A stretch of DNA of 7,811 nt from Clostridiales bacterium. GTDB lineage: Bacteria > Bacillota > Clostridia > Oscillospirales > Acutalibacteraceae. Both the position numbers and the translations under genes were made by a program. The notes beneath the pieces were generated by a model. That model made no database searches. It saw nothing but the letters and a program-made list of their open reading frames with translations, and had not been told where the DNA came from. Where the stretch lies: assembly GCA_012511005.1 (NCBI GenBank), contig JAAZGX010000260.1:1-7811 (forward strand), given 5' to 3'. Below, piece by piece: positions 7,321-7,811 of the stretch. The stretch's first letter is position 1, and each line of letters opens with the position of its first letter.

Positions 7321-7332
7321 AACAAAATTGTT
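7321..7332. promoter_or_regulatory. Short inverted repeat near the alcohol dehydrogenase transcription start
   Basis: AACAA, two bases, TTGTT. It lies at or just downstream of the predicted transcription start of the dehydrogenase gene, a place suited to a repressor site. Five-base arms in AT-rich DNA can easily arise by chance. Confidence 0.25.
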
Positions 7333-7336
7333 CTCA

Positions 7337-7358
7337 TATATTGTATACTATATTGTAT
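7337..7358. repeat. Tandem direct repeat of TATATTGTAT in the divergent promoter region
   Basis: TATATTGTAT occurs at 7337-7346 and again at 7349-7358, a 12-base period. The first copy overlaps the proposed minus-strand -10 box. Two copies roughly one helical turn apart suit a cooperatively binding regulator, but the low complexity of the region limits confidence. Confidence 0.45.
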
Positions 7359-7369
7359 TGAAAAATCAA
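7340..7369 (-). promoter_or_regulatory. Probable promoter of the alcohol dehydrogenase gene
   Basis: On the minus strand, TTGATT (complement of 7364-7369) is followed after 18 bases by TACAAT (complement of 7340-7345); TATACA with a 16-base spacer is an alternative. Transcription would start near 7333, giving a leader of about 40 bases that includes the AGGAGG at 7300-7305. Confidence 0.5.
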
Positions 7370-7386
7370 TCATAATGTTATAGAAT
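7358..7386 (+). promoter_or_regulatory. Probable promoter of the NusG domain II gene
   Basis: TTGAAA (7358-7363) is followed after 17 bases by TAGAAT (7381-7386). Transcription would start near 7393, with a leader of about 33 bases holding AGGGG at 7414-7418. The -35 box directly abuts the minus-strand -35 box at 7364-7369, within the inverted repeat ATTGA-AAAA-TCAAT (7357-7370). Confidence 0.55.
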
Positions 7387-7425
7387 AGGTGTGTATGCGT
7401 AAGTATTTCAGTTAGGGGTATAGTT

Positions 7426-7811
7426 TTGTATAAAAAAGAGGCAAAAAATAATAAGCGCACACATAGAAGCCTTATTAAGAGAATGGACATTCTTTTAATC
7501 GCCGTATCTCTTTCAATTGCCTTTTTACTTATGGTATCATATAAGGTAAGCGGACAATCGGCGCTTGAGGCTCAGATTTCCGTCAACGGCAAACTTTACA
7601 AAACCATATCATTAGCGGACAACCATACAGAAACTATCGTAATCCCTACTGACCCTGAGGTCACATTAGAAGTGGCAAATGGCGGTATTGCTTTTGTAAA
7701 CGCCCTTTGCCCCGACCGCTCCTGTGAAAAATGCGGTGTGCTTAACAAAGCAGGCAGCATAGCCGTGTGCTTACCGGCAAAGGTTGTTGTAACGGTAACA
7801 GCAAAGAAATC
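7426..7811 (+). CDS. Membrane-anchored NusG domain II protein, 3' end cut by the window edge
   Basis: There are 128 complete codons visible and no stop. A basic cytosolic tail (residues 1-19, rich in Lys and Arg) precedes one membrane anchor (about 21-38, ILLIAVSLSIAFLLMV), leaving the rest outside the cell. The outer part is a NusG_II domain: ISVNGKLYKT (51-60), a variable strand, then NALCPDRSC (92-100) and AVCLPAKVVV (113-122), matching the family pattern of CPD, a downstream Cys and VCLP near the C-terminus. Only the domain name is shared with transcription factor NusG; function is unknown. In Clostridia such genes often precede a Gx-transporter (heptaprenyl diphosphate synthase component I-like) gene, which would lie beyond the edge here. 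The TTG at 7426-7428 has AGGGG seven bases upstream (7414-7418) and yields the expected basic tail; the ATG at 7483 would remove that tail and has no clear ribosome site. An additional cysteine, C103, sits next to the usual pair. Little of the C-terminus is likely to be missing. Confidence 0.85.
   Translation, partial: MYKKEAKNNKRTHRSLIKRMDILLIAVSLSIAFLLMVSYKVSGQSALEAQISVNGKLYKTISLADNHTETIVIPTDPEVTLEVANGGIAFVNALCPDRSCEKCGVLNKAGSIAVCLPAKVVVTVTAKK

Noticed and set aside
7307..7324. TTGTTAA...ACAA on the minus strand in the dehydrogenase leader as a Rex site
   Set aside because: Only one half-site matches, and the distance between TTGT and ACAA is 9 rather than 10 bases. Fe-ADH genes are plausible Rex targets, but the sequence does not support it.
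7236..7490. Minus-strand open frame of 84 codons spanning the divergent gap
   Set aside because: It overlaps the start of the dehydrogenase in another frame, crosses both promoters, and overlaps the start of the NusG_II gene.

Overview
The window looks like chromosomal DNA from a low-GC Gram-positive anaerobe, most likely an uncultured member of the Clostridia. This is inferred from AT-rich sequence, AGGAGG-type ribosome sites, frequent TTG starts, consensus sigma-A promoters, and the gene families present. There is no sign of a mobile element, phage, CRISPR array or RNA gene. The sequence is densely coding, with only two intergenic gaps longer than 100 bases.

Left part (1-888, minus): an almost complete N-acetylneuraminate lyase-like aldolase of the DapA/NanA superfamily, running off the left edge. 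It starts at a TTG and has a near-perfect promoter. A short gap (889-1085) carries this promoter and a second consensus promoter firing the other way into the central operon.

Central part (1086-6154, plus): a three-gene operon, ABC exporter half - DUF1854 protein - ABC exporter half. Each ABC half-transporter has an unusual N-terminal cytosolic extension, consisting of a beta-rich (PH-like?) region and then a four-cysteine zinc ribbon with identical CxxC-x10-CxxC spacing. A six-helix membrane domain and an intact ATPase domain follow. The two halves probably form a heterodimeric exporter, with the DUF1854 protein as a dedicated partner. I recall the same trio in other bacteria beside cyanophycin genes, where databases name it 'cyanophycin metabolism-associated'. 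No cyanophycin gene is visible here, so the substrate is unknown. This trio is the most interesting system in the window. The operon ends at a hairpin terminator that also serves the convergent gene.

Right part (6182-7811): an iron-containing alcohol dehydrogenase (minus), then a divergent region with abutting -35 boxes, then the 5' part of a membrane-anchored NusG domain II protein (plus) cut off by the right edge. I see no direct functional link between the flanking metabolic genes and the exporter.
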